From Geminocystis sp. NIES-3708 (GTDB lineage: Bacteria > Cyanobacteriota > Cyanobacteriia > Cyanobacteriales > Cyanobacteriaceae): 64,000 bases of DNA. Made by a program: the position numbers and the translations under genes. The stretch's first letter is position 1, and the number at the start of each line of letters is the position of its first letter. The DNA lies in NCBI RefSeq assembly GCF_001548095.1, contig NZ_AP014815.1, positions 3,719,656 to 3,783,655 of the forward strand. The letters are read 5' to 3'. Shown piece after piece: positions 9,023-19,031 of this stretch. The notes beneath the pieces were generated by a model that had not been told where the DNA came from, searched no databases, and saw nothing but the letters and a program-made list of their open reading frames with translations.

Positions 9023-10240
9023 TTATTGAGGTTGAGGTTTATTATTCGTAGGCAAAATACCTAATTTTACGGGTATTTTTAACTCTTGTTTTTCTCGTCT
9101 TAAATCTAAAGTTAAATCAGATCCCACTTGACTAGATTCTACTTTTTTCTGTATCTGTGAAGGATCAGCAATTTTTTCTCCTTCAATACCTTGAATAATA
9201 TCCCCTGATTTTAAACCAGCTTCTGCGGCAGGAGAATTAGGCATAACTTTGACGACGATGACTCCTTCTTCATTGGTGAGTTTAAAGCCTTCATTTTGAT
9301 TAAGTTGTTGTTTAGTTTGTTCATTTAAAGGCACCATAGCAATGCCTAAATAAGGATGATCTACTTTTCCTTGTAAGATTAATTTTTCTGCAATCTCCGC
9401 CGCTCGATTAATAGGAATAGCAAAACCTAATCCTTGAGCATTTTTAATGATTGCAGTGTTAATAGCAATTACTTCTCCTTGAGCATTCAAAAGTGGTCCT
9501 CCTGAATTACCCGGATTAATGGCGGCATCAGTTTGAATAAAATCTAATCGTTTATCACCAACACCAATTTGAGAACTCGATCTGCCTGTGGCACTAATAA
9601 TTCCTGTGGTAACTGTGTTATCTAAACCTAAAGGATTACCAATAGCGATCGCCCATTCACCAATAACAAGATTATCAGAATTACCTAATTGAGCGACAGG
9701 TAAATTTTCTCCTTGAACTTGAATAACTGCTAAATCCGTAAGAGAATCTACTCCTAAGACTTTACCTTCTAACACTCGTCCATCTTTTAAGTTAACAGTT
9801 ACTTTAGTTGACCCCTCTACTACATGAGCATTAGTTAAGATTTTACCATCATCACTGATAATAAACCCAGAGCCTGTACCCTGTTGAATTTGTTGCTCAG
9901 GAGTTTGAGGGATTTGATCTCCAAAAAATTGACGGAAAAAAGGATCATTAAATACAGGAGGTACATTTTGATTACTGGCGACTGTTCTTTCTGCGTTAAT
10001 TCTAACAACAGCAGGACCGACTTCTTGAACTACTTTAGAAACAAAATTAATGTCTGTATTATCTGCCAATGAGGGTAACTTAGCACTGGTTAAATTTTCT
10101 TTTTGTTCAATGGTTGTATTATTATTTGTACTAGCGAATATTTGAGGGGTATTGACTAAATAATTGACACCCACACCAATACCCGCACCTAATAAAAGTA
10201 AAGAAGTGCAAGTTGTTGCTTTTTGAATATATTTGCTCAT
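9023..10240 (-). CDS. HtrA/Deg-family serine protease with PDZ domain
   Basis: A 405-residue trypsin-like protease. Residues about 10-32 form a membrane anchor or signal sequence. The catalytic triad is visible: H139 in TNAHVVEG, D169 in SLTDLAVI and S246 in NPGNSGGPLL. One PDZ domain follows (about 290-390; GVIVVKVMPNSPAAEAGLKSGD). Cyanobacteria usually have three such proteases (HhoA, HhoB, HtrA) that handle misfolded envelope and thylakoid proteins. One PDZ domain fits all three, so a specific symbol is not assigned. A long hairpin lies about 90 bp upstream of its start. Confidence 0.92.
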   Translation of the reverse strand: MSKYIQKATTCTSLLLLGAGIGVGVNYLVNTPQIFASTNNNTTIEQKENLTSAKLPSLADNTDINFVSKVVQEVGPAVVRINAERTVASNQNVPPVFNDPFFRQFFGDQIPQTPEQQIQQGTGSGFIISDDGKILTNAHVVEGSTKVTVNLKDGRVLEGKVLGVDSLTDLAVIQVQGENLPVAQLGNSDNLVIGEWAIAIGNPLGLDNTVTTGIISATGRSSSQIGVGDKRLDFIQTDAAINPGNSGGPLLNAQGEVIAINTAIIKNAQGLGFAIPINRAAEIAEKLILQGKVDHPYLGIAMVPLNEQTKQQLNQNEGFKLTNEEGVIVVKVMPNSPAAEAGLKSGDIIQGIEGEKIADPSQIQKKVESSQVGSDLTLDLRREKQELKIPVKLGILPTNNKPQPQ

Positions 10241-10330
10241 GATAAAGACTCCTATTTTGAGTTTTTGGGGAATAAAATAAAAATAAATAATATTGCAGGA
10301 ATAATAATAAGTATATATGTTGAGAAAAAA

Positions 10331-10380
10331 GTCAGCTTAAGTGCGAAGGAGCAAAAGAGGAAAACCTTTTTTAAGCTGAC
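10331..10380. other. Long inverted repeat upstream of the HtrA-type gene
   Basis: GTCAGCTTAA (10331-10340) and TTAAGCTGAC (10371-10380) are perfect complements separated by 30 nt. The loop holds a second small stem, AAAAGAGG against CCTTTT. It may be a terminator of the upstream dehydrogenase gene (about 145 bp past its stop), part of the protease mRNA leader, or a small RNA. The sequence alone cannot decide. Confidence 0.5.
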
Positions 10381-10524
10381 AATTAATAATATAAAGTACT
10401 GATTTGACTTTTCTGTGACAATGAGATGAACAATTATTGACTAATTTCTAATGGATAATTGATCAGCAGAAAGATTATGTTTCTTGCTCATCAATAAAAT
10501 TATTTTAAAAAGCATAAATCTTGT

Positions 10525-11406
10525 TTACTTGTCCACTTGTTTCGTTTGTTGGGCGATGCTTTCAATGAGTGCTGAATAATCACTATCCCCATAACCTTTA
10601 TTTACCGTTTGTGATACGATCGCCTTAATCCCTTCTAAACTCTGTGTATTTAAACCTTTTTCTGCCGCCGATGTCAAAAATAAATTTATATCTTTCAGTA
10701 AATGTTTTGTCGGAAAATTGGGATTCTGATAATTGCCATCAGACATTCTCGATAATTTTTTATCAAAAGTAGGAGCATATAAAGCACTATTACGTAAAAT
10801 GTCCATAAAAGTTGACACCTCAACCCCTTGTTGTTGAATAAAACGTAAACTAAGGGCAAAGGTACTGGTTAATCCTGCTATCATTTGATTCAAAGCTAAT
10901 TTTAAGGCTGAGGCTGTTCCCACTTTACCTACCAAAATCGGTTCAGGGCTATAATTTTTGAGTAAATCTTGCCATCTGTCAAATTGATTTTTAGTTGCAC
11001 CTACCATAACTAATAAATCACCATTTTTAACTTCAGGAATACTCCCTAAAACTGGTGCTTCTAAATATTCTCCGCCTCTTAATTCTATTTGTGTTAATAA
11101 TTTTTGACTCTCATCAGGGGAAATAGTACCCATTTGAATAATAGTTTTATCTGTTAAGTCGGCATAAGAATCTAAAATTACTGCTTCTATTGCTTTAATA
11201 TCCGTCAACATCAAAATTAAACAATTACCAAAGATGATGGCATCTTGTGCATTATTAGTGATAGGAATATTTTGGGCTTTGAATGATGTTAATTTTTCTA
11301 ATGTGCGATTGTAAACCATGACGGGAATATTTGCCTGACATAATTTTATTGCCATTGGTTGCCCCATTAATCCCATACCGAAAATACTCACAGTCAATTG
11401 ATTCAT
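10525..11406 (-). CDS. 3-hydroxyisobutyrate dehydrogenase-family oxidoreductase
   Basis: A 293-residue NAD(P)-dependent beta-hydroxyacid dehydrogenase. The Rossmann motif GMGLMG is at residues 10-15 (IFGMGLMGQPMAIKL). The substrate-binding block IIQMGTISPDES, the GGEYLEAPVLGS block and the catalytic-lysine segment GTASALKLALNQM follow the family order. Substrate could be hydroxyisobutyrate, glyoxylate or succinic semialdehyde, and cannot be told from sequence. Divergent from purE with a 93-bp shared upstream region. Confidence 0.88.
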   Translation of the reverse strand: MNQLTVSIFGMGLMGQPMAIKLCQANIPVMVYNRTLEKLTSFKAQNIPITNNAQDAIIFGNCLILMLTDIKAIEAVILDSYADLTDKTIIQMGTISPDESQKLLTQIELRGGEYLEAPVLGSIPEVKNGDLLVMVGATKNQFDRWQDLLKNYSPEPILVGKVGTASALKLALNQMIAGLTSTFALSLRFIQQQGVEVSTFMDILRNSALYAPTFDKKLSRMSDGNYQNPNFPTKHLLKDINLFLTSAAEKGLNTQSLEGIKAIVSQTVNKGYGDSDYSALIESIAQQTKQVDK

Positions 11407-11499
11407 TGATTAATTTTCCTTTAAGTTTGATAATATTATTGAACTGAAATAACGATAAATTCATTTCCTCAGAAATTCTTTTTATATTTAAACAAAATA

Positions 11500-12018
11500 A
11501 TGTTTCCTGAAATTGGTATTATCATGGGTAGTGATTCTGACTTACCCACTATGAAAGCGGCGATAGCCATTTGTGAAGAATTCACCATTAATTATGAAGT
11601 AGAAATTGTTTCTGCCCATAGAACTCCCTTAAGAATGGTAGAATATGCTCAAAATGCTCATAAAAGAGGCTTAAAAGTTATTATTGCAGGAGCAGGAGGT
11701 GCGGCACATCTTCCGGGTATGGTAGCCTCTTTAACTCCTTTGCCTGTAATTGGAGTACCAGTACAAACTAAACATTTACAAGGTGTTGATTCTTTATATT
11801 CTATTGTACAAATGCCCAGAGGAATTCCTGTTGCGACTGTTGCCATTGGCAATGCTGAAAATGCTGGTTTATTAGCTGTTAGAATTTTAGCCAGTCAACA
11901 ACCAGAATTATTACAAAAAGTTGAACAATATAGCCAAAATTTAGAAAAGATGGTTAGAGATAAACAATCAGAATTAGATAAATTAGGTTATCAACAATAT
12001 TTAACACAAAAACTCTAG
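11500..12018 (+). CDS. purE: N5-carboxyaminoimidazole ribonucleotide mutase
   Basis: A 172-residue PurE, which converts N5-CAIR to CAIR in purine synthesis. The nucleotide-binding GSDSDLPTM, the catalytic SAHRTP loop and [12 protein letters not shown] are all present, and length is normal for a stand-alone bacterial PurE. It is not next to purK here. The 185 bp after the gene hold nothing recognised. Confidence 0.96.
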   Translation: MFPEIGIIMGSDSDLPTMKAAIAICEEFTINYEVEIVSAHRTPLRMVEYAQNAHKRGLKVIIAGAGGAAHLPGMVASLTPLPVIGVPVQTKHLQGVDSLYSIVQMPRGIPVATVAIGNAENAGLLAVRILASQQPELLQKVEQYSQNLEKMVRDKQSELDKLGYQQYLTQKL

Positions 12019-12206
12019 TAATTCTGCGGAAGTCGTGAGATTTTTAGAAGTATTAGTTTATCAAAAGATTTAGAGATTTTCGAGTAGTTTATACTCATTA
12101 TTGTTGATTTTTTAAAATTTACTGAATGTTGTGAATCTTTTTAAAACATTCATGTAGTTAATAATAAGTTTTTGTTTTTATTAACTAAATACAATAATAT
12201 TTTTTC

Positions 12207-12548
12207 TTAACCACCGAACTGTCTATCTGTTAATAGTTTAAAACCACCTACCATTGACACAATTGATAGAAAAAAATGCCATAAACTAATGGGATTAAGT
12301 ACTGCTCGACTACTATAAATGACAAAAACTACTCCAAAACCAATTAAAATCCATCCTAAAATTTTTTCTGTTTTCGGTAGCATGAATAAGCTAATAACAC
12401 CCGAAGTTAAGGCTAATACTGAAATATCTGCCGCAATACCACGCCAAAAATAAGGATAAGCACTCGTGGTAAAGAAAATATTTTTACCTAATAAATAAAC
12501 CCCTAAAAGCATCAAACCAATACCTAATAATTGACAAATAAATTTCAT
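12207..12548 (-). CDS. Small integral membrane protein, unknown
   Basis: 113 residues with four predicted membrane segments (about 5-22, 35-58, 63-82, 88-106). No family recognised. The short start region (MKFICQLLGIGLMLLGVYLLGK) looks like a typical inner-membrane protein. The gene lies 15 bp downstream of the RHH/GIY-YIG-like gene on the same strand and may be cotranscribed with it. Confidence 0.65.
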   Translation of the reverse strand: MKFICQLLGIGLMLLGVYLLGKNIFFTTSAYPYFWRGIAADISVLALTSGVISLFMLPKTEKILGWILIGFGVVFVIYSSRAVLNPISLWHFFLSIVSMVGGFKLLTDRQFGG

Positions 12549-12563
12549 TTTTTTGCTCTCTTT

Positions 12564-13844
12564 TTAATTGTTTAAATATGGATTATCATTTAGGTTAACT
12601 TTTTGAAGATAATCGTGCAATAAGTTATTCTTCATGTTATGTAAATAACGATTAGAATCGAGAATAATAAACAATATTTTAATGTTATTTTTACTGTTTA
12701 TTTTTTTGTTAAGTTTATGATTTTCCCAATGATAATAAAGATTTTTAGTAAACCCAAAAGCATAAATGTTGGTATCTTCTACAACAAAATATAAGCCTGA
12801 TTTGTGAGGTAATTCATCTTTATTGATAAAATCAATTTGGGCAAAATTGTCTAAATCTAAATCATTAAAATCTTGCTCTTTAGTAAAATAAACTAAATCA
12901 AAAATAAAACTAGAAAAATAAACAAAGTCATAATGTAAAAATCCTAGCTCTTGACAATAACCTTCTAAATCTTTTAAAAATTCCGTTCTTAGTTCAAAGT
13001 ATTCAGAATTGATATAACCTGAAATATCAGCTTCCCGCTTATCTTCATCTTCTAAAAAAGATTCAATATCAATATCCCCAGAATTGATTAGTAACTGATG
13101 GTCATACCATTCTTTCCACCATTGTTTAACTTGTTTAGTGGAAAATTTTGATTTACTTAAACAAAAACAATTTTCAATGGCTTTTTTCAAAGGTGTATAT
13201 AACTCTGGATACATCATTCGTATTTCTTTAGAGTCAGACGGTAACGGTTCTAAATCAACACTAACGATTCCTAAATGCTCTAATTCAGTGAATCTCAGTG
13301 ATTGATCTATGGGTTCAATGGTGTCTATTTTTGTGACCACTGATGATGAAATTTGAGGATTTATGGTGTTAATAATTTCCGCTTCAATAGTGTCTGTAGC
13401 ATCATCATCTTGAAAGTAAAAATCAATGTGATAATTAATTTTTAGATACCCTGTTTTCCATGGCTTCCCCGGTTTTAAAACTTCAATCTTTCTAACTCCT
13501 TGAAAAAACTCTCCTAATGAATTACCGTCTAATCGGGCGATCGCTAATTCTCGTTTAATTTCTTCTAACCATTGAGAAGCAACTTTTACAGTATTGCGTA
13601 ATTTAGGATTGGTATGATCGATATAAGGCTTAATGATTACATTCTCATTATTAAAATTTTCCTCGAAAGAAGAATAATCCCAATTTCCCTCTTCAAAGTT
13701 GTTTGGCTCATAACTAGTTTCACCTGTCTTACTTTTAGTAATTTCAAGGTTGATAGCCTGACGACAAACTTCCGACCAATTCGCCTCCACCAAAGCCATT
13801 TCTTCTTTCAAATCATCATTGATATAAATATTAATACTAGCCAT
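12564..13844 (-). CDS. Ribbon-helix-helix N-terminus with degenerate GIY-YIG-like C-terminus
   Basis: A 426-residue protein of unknown function. Residues 1-35 (INIYINDDLKEEM, then WSEVCRQAINLEI) resemble a CopG/Arc-type ribbon-helix-helix DNA-binding motif. The middle (about 40-330) is acidic and unrecognised. The last 85 residues (LPHKSGLYFVVED, IYAFGFTKNLYYHWENH) follow a GIY-YIG nuclease outline, but YIG is YAFG and the usual catalytic Arg and Glu are not evident, so activity is doubtful. The ATG at 13844 is chosen over 13880 because the RHH strand begins there. Both domain calls are by eye and moderate. Confidence 0.6.
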   Translation of the reverse strand: MASINIYINDDLKEEMALVEANWSEVCRQAINLEITKSKTGETSYEPNNFEEGNWDYSSFEENFNNENVIIKPYIDHTNPKLRNTVKVASQWLEEIKRELAIARLDGNSLGEFFQGVRKIEVLKPGKPWKTGYLKINYHIDFYFQDDDATDTIEAEIINTINPQISSSVVTKIDTIEPIDQSLRFTELEHLGIVSVDLEPLPSDSKEIRMMYPELYTPLKKAIENCFCLSKSKFSTKQVKQWWKEWYDHQLLINSGDIDIESFLEDEDKREADISGYINSEYFELRTEFLKDLEGYCQELGFLHYDFVYFSSFIFDLVYFTKEQDFNDLDLDNFAQIDFINKDELPHKSGLYFVVEDTNIYAFGFTKNLYYHWENHKLNKKINSKNNIKILFIILDSNRYLHNMKNNLLHDYLQKVNLNDNPYLNN

Positions 13845-14427
13845 AGTCTTATTTATTTTTATATTTTTTATTATGCACATAAACTATGCGCATAACAAGG
13901 GTATAAAAAACAGACCTCACAAAAATAACCTTAAACCCTTTCTATAATTGAACAATAATCCTTTGTTAATTTTTTTATCATTTCAACTTTCGTATATTGT
14001 AATCTCAAGGTTGCAAATTTGTTTTTTGAAGCATTTGTGGTTCTAATTTTGGAAAACTATGACAATAAGTCTCAATTTTCATTGATCAATTAAACCTTCT
14101 ACTGATATACCTTTCTTTGTAATTAATAAACAATACGAAAAATATGTCTGAATAATAAAAATAATGGGGTAGAGTTCTTGTTGTAGTATTCAATACTGCG
14201 ATTTAATTTTATTACACTATATGTCCTATGCTTTTAATTTTTTAAACATTCTTTTGGCAATTATGACTATAATAGAAACTGATTTAACAAATATATAAAA
14301 ATATTAATCCTTAATAATAATTAAACAAATAATAAGTAAAATAACTGTTTAATTCAAAGCATCTTTAATGTTGAAAACTTCTTAAAAATTAACTATAATT
14401 TAAATTTAAAATTTTATTCTACAAATC
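13845..14427. other. Long intergenic region between divergent genes
   Basis: 583 bp, strongly AT-rich, with no convincing gene, tRNA or hairpin terminator. It must contain the promoters for the RHH gene (minus) and the FAD-oxidase gene (plus). Confidence 0.5.
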
Positions 14428-15750
14428 ATGATTGATTATTACACAATTATTGAAGAACTCAAAAATATTAAAACTATTGAAAATGTAGAAGAAATCAAAA
14501 AGCTATCTCAAGATTATTATTATTTTAGTCCAATCTTAATACCAATTTTACAAAATAAACAAGCCGATTTAGTTGTTATTCCTACCAATGAAGAAGAAGT
14601 ATTAAAAATAGCTCAAATATGTATTAAATATAAAATACCTTTAACTATTAGGGGTGCTGGTACAGGAAATTATGGGCAGTGTATTCCTCTTAACGGTGGC
14701 ATCGTTTTAGACATGACAGAAATGAAAAAAATTCACTGGATAAAATCAGGAGTTGCTTGTGTTGATGCAGGAATAAAAATCAGTTTATTGGAAAGAGAAA
14801 CTAAAAAACAAGGTTGGGAATTACGTATGATTCCTTCTACTTACAAAATTGCAACTTTAGGGGGATTTATAGGAGGTGGAAGTGGTGGCATTGGTTCGAT
14901 AAATTATGGACAATTAAGAGATCGAGGAAACTTAAATAAAGTTAGAGTTGTTACCTTAGAAAAAGAGCCAAGAATTATAGAATTATTTGGTGATGAAACT
15001 CAACAAGTTAATCATGCTTATGGCACAAATGGCATTATTACTCAATTAGAAATTCCTCTCGCACCTGCCTATAATTGGGTCGATGTTATTGTAACTTTTG
15101 ATAACTTTATTTCTGCTTTAAAATTTGGTCAAGCTTTAGCTGATAGTGATGGAATCACTAAAAAATTAATTAGTATTCATGCTCAACCTATTGCTAATTA
15201 TTTTATTGCCCTTAAATCTTATTTACCTAACGGAGAAAATTGTGCTTTATTAAGCATGGCTGAAATTTCTTTATATCCTTTACAAGAATTAGTTAAAGAA
15301 TATCAAGGAAAAATTACTTATCAACAAGATTTATCCAAAAATAGTAATATTAATTTAATTGAATTTACGTGGAATCATACTACTTTTCATGCTCGAAATA
15401 TTGACTCTAATATCACATACTTACAAACTTTCTTTTTTACCATTGATAAAGTAGAAAAAATGTATAATTATTTTGGAGATGAGGTGATGATACACCTGGA
15501 ATTTTTAAGGGTAGGAGGAAAAGCTATTCCGGCTGGTTTACAACTGGTCAAATTTACCACTGAAAAAAGACTAAATGAAATTATCAAATATCACGAAGAA
15601 AATGGTATGTTTATCGCTAATCCTCACACTTATATTTTAGAAGATGGAGGAAGGAAAAATATCGATATTGAACAACTTAATTTCAAAAAAAAGGTTGATC
15701 CTTATGGTTTAATGAATCAGGGCAAAATGAAGGCATGGAAAAACAATTAA
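14428..15750 (+). CDS. FAD-binding oxidoreductase (GlcD/FAD_binding_4 type)
   Basis: A 440-residue flavoprotein with the PCMH-type FAD domain at the N-terminus. Visible blocks: ADLVVIPTNEEEVLKIAQ, the pyrophosphate-binding IRGAGTGNYGQCIPLNGGIV, and TLGGFIGGGSGGIGSINYG. The C-terminal half (about 230-440) is the variable substrate domain. Relatives include glycolate/D-lactate dehydrogenase GlcD and plant-type oxidases. With gcvP 95 bp downstream, a link to glycolate-glycine photorespiration is tempting but only inferred, since a palindromic repeat separates the two genes. Confidence 0.83.
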   Translation: MIDYYTIIEELKNIKTIENVEEIKKLSQDYYYFSPILIPILQNKQADLVVIPTNEEEVLKIAQICIKYKIPLTIRGAGTGNYGQCIPLNGGIVLDMTEMKKIHWIKSGVACVDAGIKISLLERETKKQGWELRMIPSTYKIATLGGFIGGGSGGIGSINYGQLRDRGNLNKVRVVTLEKEPRIIELFGDETQQVNHAYGTNGIITQLEIPLAPAYNWVDVIVTFDNFISALKFGQALADSDGITKKLISIHAQPIANYFIALKSYLPNGENCALLSMAEISLYPLQELVKEYQGKITYQQDLSKNSNINLIEFTWNHTTFHARNIDSNITYLQTFFFTIDKVEKMYNYFGDEVMIHLEFLRVGGKAIPAGLQLVKFTTEKRLNEIIKYHEENGMFIANPHTYILEDGGRKNIDIEQLNFKKKVDPYGLMNQGKMKAWKNN

Positions 15751-15758
15751 GTATCTTT

Positions 15759-15779
15759 AGGGGTGAATGGCATTCACCG
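15759..15779. repeat. Palindromic intergenic repeat, copy 2
   Basis: The perfect palindrome GGTGAATGGCATTCACC (15762-15778) lies 11 bp past the stop codon of the FAD oxidase. Same family as those at 1257, 55931 and 57658. Confidence 0.75.
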
Positions 15780-15845
15780 AAATAATAAATTGATTAAATT
15801 AAGATATATTAAGATATATATCAATTTATTAACTCCCATCAGCCA

Positions 15846-18791
15846 ATGCTTGACTTAAAAAATATTACCTCTTCTACTGCTCCCGAATATACTCAAATCA
15901 CCTCATCTCAAGCTCAAACTTCCATTGCTGAAGATATATTTAAGCATCGTCATCTCGGTATTAATAAGAAAGCACAACAATTGATGTTAAAAAAACTAGG
16001 TTATGATAACTTAGATTCATTAATTAATACTGCTGTACCTTCATCTATTCGTTTACAAAATTCCCTTAAGTTACCCTCTTCTCTCACAGAAACTAAAGCC
16101 TTAGCTACTTTAAAAGTGATTGCCGAAGAAAATCAAGTATATAATTCTTACATTGGCATGGGTTATTACAACTGCATCACTCCTGCGGTTATTCAACGTA
16201 ATATCCTTGAAAATCCCAATTGGTACACAGCTTACACCCCTTATCAACCAGAAATTGCTCAAGGAAGATTAGAAGCCTTGCTCAACTTCCAAACCATGAT
16301 TATCGACTTCACGGGGTTAGAAATAGCCAACGCTTCTCTTTTAGATGAAGGCACTGCGGCTGCCGAAGCCATGACGATGAGTTATCAAGTTACTAAACAT
16401 AAATCTAATACTTTTTTTATCGATATAAATTGTCATCCTCAGACTATCGAAGTTATTAAAACTAGAGCAAAATATCTCGATATTGAGCTAATTATTGACA
16501 ATCCTCAAATATTTAACTTTAACACTCCTATATTCGGGGCATTATTTCAATATCCTGCCACTGACGGCACAATTTACGACTATCAAGATATTATTGAGCA
16601 AATTCATCAACAAAAAGGCATCGTCACCCTAGCCGCTGATTTGTTGAGTCTTGCTTTGTTAAAATCTCCGGGTGAATTAAATGCCGACATTGCCGTAGGA
16701 AATACTCAACGTTTCGGTGTACCATTAGGTTATGGTGGTCCTCACGCTGCTTATTTTGCCACGAAAGAAGAGTATAAAAGACAAGTACCAGGGAGAATTG
16801 TTGGCGTCTCAAAAGATGTACATGATCAACCTGCCCTAAGACTGGCTTTACAAACCAGAGAGCAACATATTCGTAGAGATAAAGCCACTAGTAATATTTG
16901 TACGGCTCAAGTTTTATTAGCTGTAATCGCTTCTAGTTATGCCGTTTATCATGGAGAAGAAGGGATAAAAAATATTGCTTTAAGAGTTAACCAATTAACA
17001 AAAATTCTTGCAAAAGGTTTAGAAATACTTGGTTATAAAACTAAATCTCATCATTTTTTCGATACTATTACCATAAAAGTTGATGATATTAATAGTGTAC
17101 GTTTAAAAGCAGAAGCGAATTTGATTAACTTCCGTTACTTTGAAAATTCCATCGGCATCAGTATCGATGAAACGAAAACTATTGAGGATATTAAACAAAT
17201 TTGGTCAATTTTTGCTCAAAATAAAGAATTATCTTTCAATAGCTCGGATTTATATGTTGATAACTTAGGTATTCCTTCTCAATTAAAGCGTCAATCTCGT
17301 TATTTAACAGAAGCCGTTTTTAATCAATATCATTCAGAAACAGAATTATTACGGTATTTATATCGTCTTGAAACCAAAGATTTATCTTTAACCACTTCCA
17401 TGATTGCGTTAGGTTCGTGTACGATGAAATTGAATGCTACTGCAGAGATGATACCCATTACATGGGCAGAATTTAACAACATTCACCCTTTTGCACCTTT
17501 ATCTCAAACTAAAGGCTATCAAACTATTTTCACTCAATTAGAGGCATGGTTAGCTGAAATTACTGGCTTTGCGGCTATCTCCTTGCAACCTAATGCTGGT
17601 TCACAAGGAGAATATGCAGGATTACAAGTTATTCGTAAATACCACGACAGCAAAGGAGAAGGTAATAGAAATATTTGCTTAATTCCTGAATCTGCCCACG
17701 GCACAAATCCAGCTAGTGCAGTAATGTGCGGTTTAAAAGTAATCGTAGTCAAATGTGATGCGGAAGGAAATATTGATATTGAAGACTTAAAAGCTAAAGC
17801 TGAAAAACATCAAAAAAACTTAGCGGCTTTGATGATTACCTATCCTTCTACTCATGGGGTTTTTGAGGAAGGAATAAAAGATATATGTGGAATTATTCAT
17901 GCTTATGGAGGACAAGTATATCTTGATGGTGCGAATATGAATGCTCAAGTTGGCTTATGTCGCCCAGGTGATTTTGGTGCTGATGTATGTCACCTAAACC
18001 TACATAAAACATTTTGTATTCCTCATGGTGGAGGTGGTCCTGGTGTAGGTCCTATCGGAGTAATGCCTCATTTAATACCTTTTTTACCTATCAACTATCA
18101 ACTATCAGCTATCAGTTGTCAACAAAATAATGATGATGATAGTCAATCAATCGGGATGATTTCTTCTGCACCGTGGGGTAGTGCAAGTATTTTACCTATA
18201 TCTTGGATGTATATTGCCATGATGGGTAGTGAAGGGTTAACAGATGCTACAAAAATTGCTATTCTCAATGCTAATTATATCGCTCATCGTCTTGCCCCCC
18301 ATTATCCCATTCTTTTTACTGGTAAATCTAATTTGGTTGCGCATGAGTGTATCATTGACTTACGCCCGTTACGCAAAACGGCTCAGATAGAAGTGGAAGA
18401 TGTAGCTAAACGTTTAATTGATTACGGTTTTCATGCACCTACTATGTCGTGGCCCGTTGGCGGTACAATGATGATTGAACCGACGGAAAGTGAATCTTTA
18501 TCAGAATTAGATCGTTTTTGTGATGCTATGATTGGTATTAGAGAAGAAATAAGAGCCATAGAAAAGGGAGAAGCGGATATTAAAGATAATGTTTTAAAAA
18601 ATGCTCCCCATACTGCAATGAGCTTAATTGCTTCTGACTGGAATCACCCTTACAGTCGAGAATCGGCGGCTTATCCTGATACCTTCACAAAACAACATAA
18701 ATTTTGGGCTACGGTAGGACGTATTGATAACGCTTATGGTGATCGCAATCTCATATGTTCATGTATAGGTATTAATAATTATAATTATTAA
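15846..18791 (+). CDS. gcvP: Glycine dehydrogenase (decarboxylating), P protein
   Basis: A 981-residue homodimer-type P protein of the glycine cleavage system. It decarboxylates glycine and passes the aminomethyl group to GcvH, central to photorespiratory glycine breakdown in cyanobacteria. The PLP lysine is K721 in HLNLHKTF, followed by the glycine-rich [14 protein letters not shown]. Other markers are [37 protein letters not shown] and [17 protein letters not shown] poorly conserved loop after PHLIPFLP (about residues 747-765) is encoded by an intergenic-type heptamer repeat, which is unusual. No glycine riboswitch was seen in the 95-bp upstream gap. Confidence 0.97.
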   Translation: MLDLKNITSSTAPEYTQITSSQAQTSIAEDIFKHRHLGINKKAQQLMLKKLGYDNLDSLINTAVPSSIRLQNSLKLPSSLTETKALATLKVIAEENQVYNSYIGMGYYNCITPAVIQRNILENPNWYTAYTPYQPEIAQGRLEALLNFQTMIIDFTGLEIANASLLDEGTAAAEAMTMSYQVTKHKSNTFFIDINCHPQTIEVIKTRAKYLDIELIIDNPQIFNFNTPIFGALFQYPATDGTIYDYQDIIEQIHQQKGIVTLAADLLSLALLKSPGELNADIAVGNTQRFGVPLGYGGPHAAYFATKEEYKRQVPGRIVGVSKDVHDQPALRLALQTREQHIRRDKATSNICTAQVLLAVIASSYAVYHGEEGIKNIALRVNQLTKILAKGLEILGYKTKSHHFFDTITIKVDDINSVRLKAEANLINFRYFENSIGISIDETKTIEDIKQIWSIFAQNKELSFNSSDLYVDNLGIPSQLKRQSRYLTEAVFNQYHSETELLRYLYRLETKDLSLTTSMIALGSCTMKLNATAEMIPITWAEFNNIHPFAPLSQTKGYQTIFTQLEAWLAEITGFAAISLQPNAGSQGEYAGLQVIRKYHDSKGEGNRNICLIPESAHGTNPASAVMCGLKVIVVKCDAEGNIDIEDLKAKAEKHQKNLAALMITYPSTHGVFEEGIKDICGIIHAYGGQVYLDGANMNAQVGLCRPGDFGADVCHLNLHKTFCIPHGGGGPGVGPIGVMPHLIPFLPINYQLSAISCQQNNDDDSQSIGMISSAPWGSASILPISWMYIAMMGSEGLTDATKIAILNANYIAHRLAPHYPILFTGKSNLVAHECIIDLRPLRKTAQIEVEDVAKRLIDYGFHAPTMSWPVGGTMMIEPTESESLSELDRFCDAMIGIREEIRAIEKGEADIKDNVLKNAPHTAMSLIASDWNHPYSRESAAYPDTFTKQHKFWATVGRIDNAYGDRNLICSCIGINNYNY
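18088..18121 (+). repeat. Heptamer tandem repeat inside gcvP
   Basis: Four tandem heptamers (CTATCAA, CTATCAA, CTATCAG, CTATCAG) run in frame through codons for [10 protein letters not shown] in a surface-type loop of the P protein. Similar heptamers are otherwise intergenic in this window. Confidence 0.7.
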
Positions 18792-19031
18792 TTAACAATT
18801 AACAATTAACAATATTTGTAATAGTTTTAAGCTAAAAATTTCGATTTTTGGTTATTTAAACTTATAACTTAAGGGTAATAAGCTGAAACACATTTAACTT
18901 GCATTTTTTTTAAACGAATGGGAATACCTTAAAATGTTACTCATTCATTGCCTATTGCCTGTCTTTAGCAGTAAACTTAGATGAATTTAGCTAAACCTAT
19001 CAAGATAAAATACTTTTTCAGCAGACTTTAT

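Noticed and set aside
15751-15845. Possible glycine riboswitch before gcvP
   Set aside because: The gap is only 95 bp, holds a palindromic repeat, and shows none of the conserved aptamer blocks.
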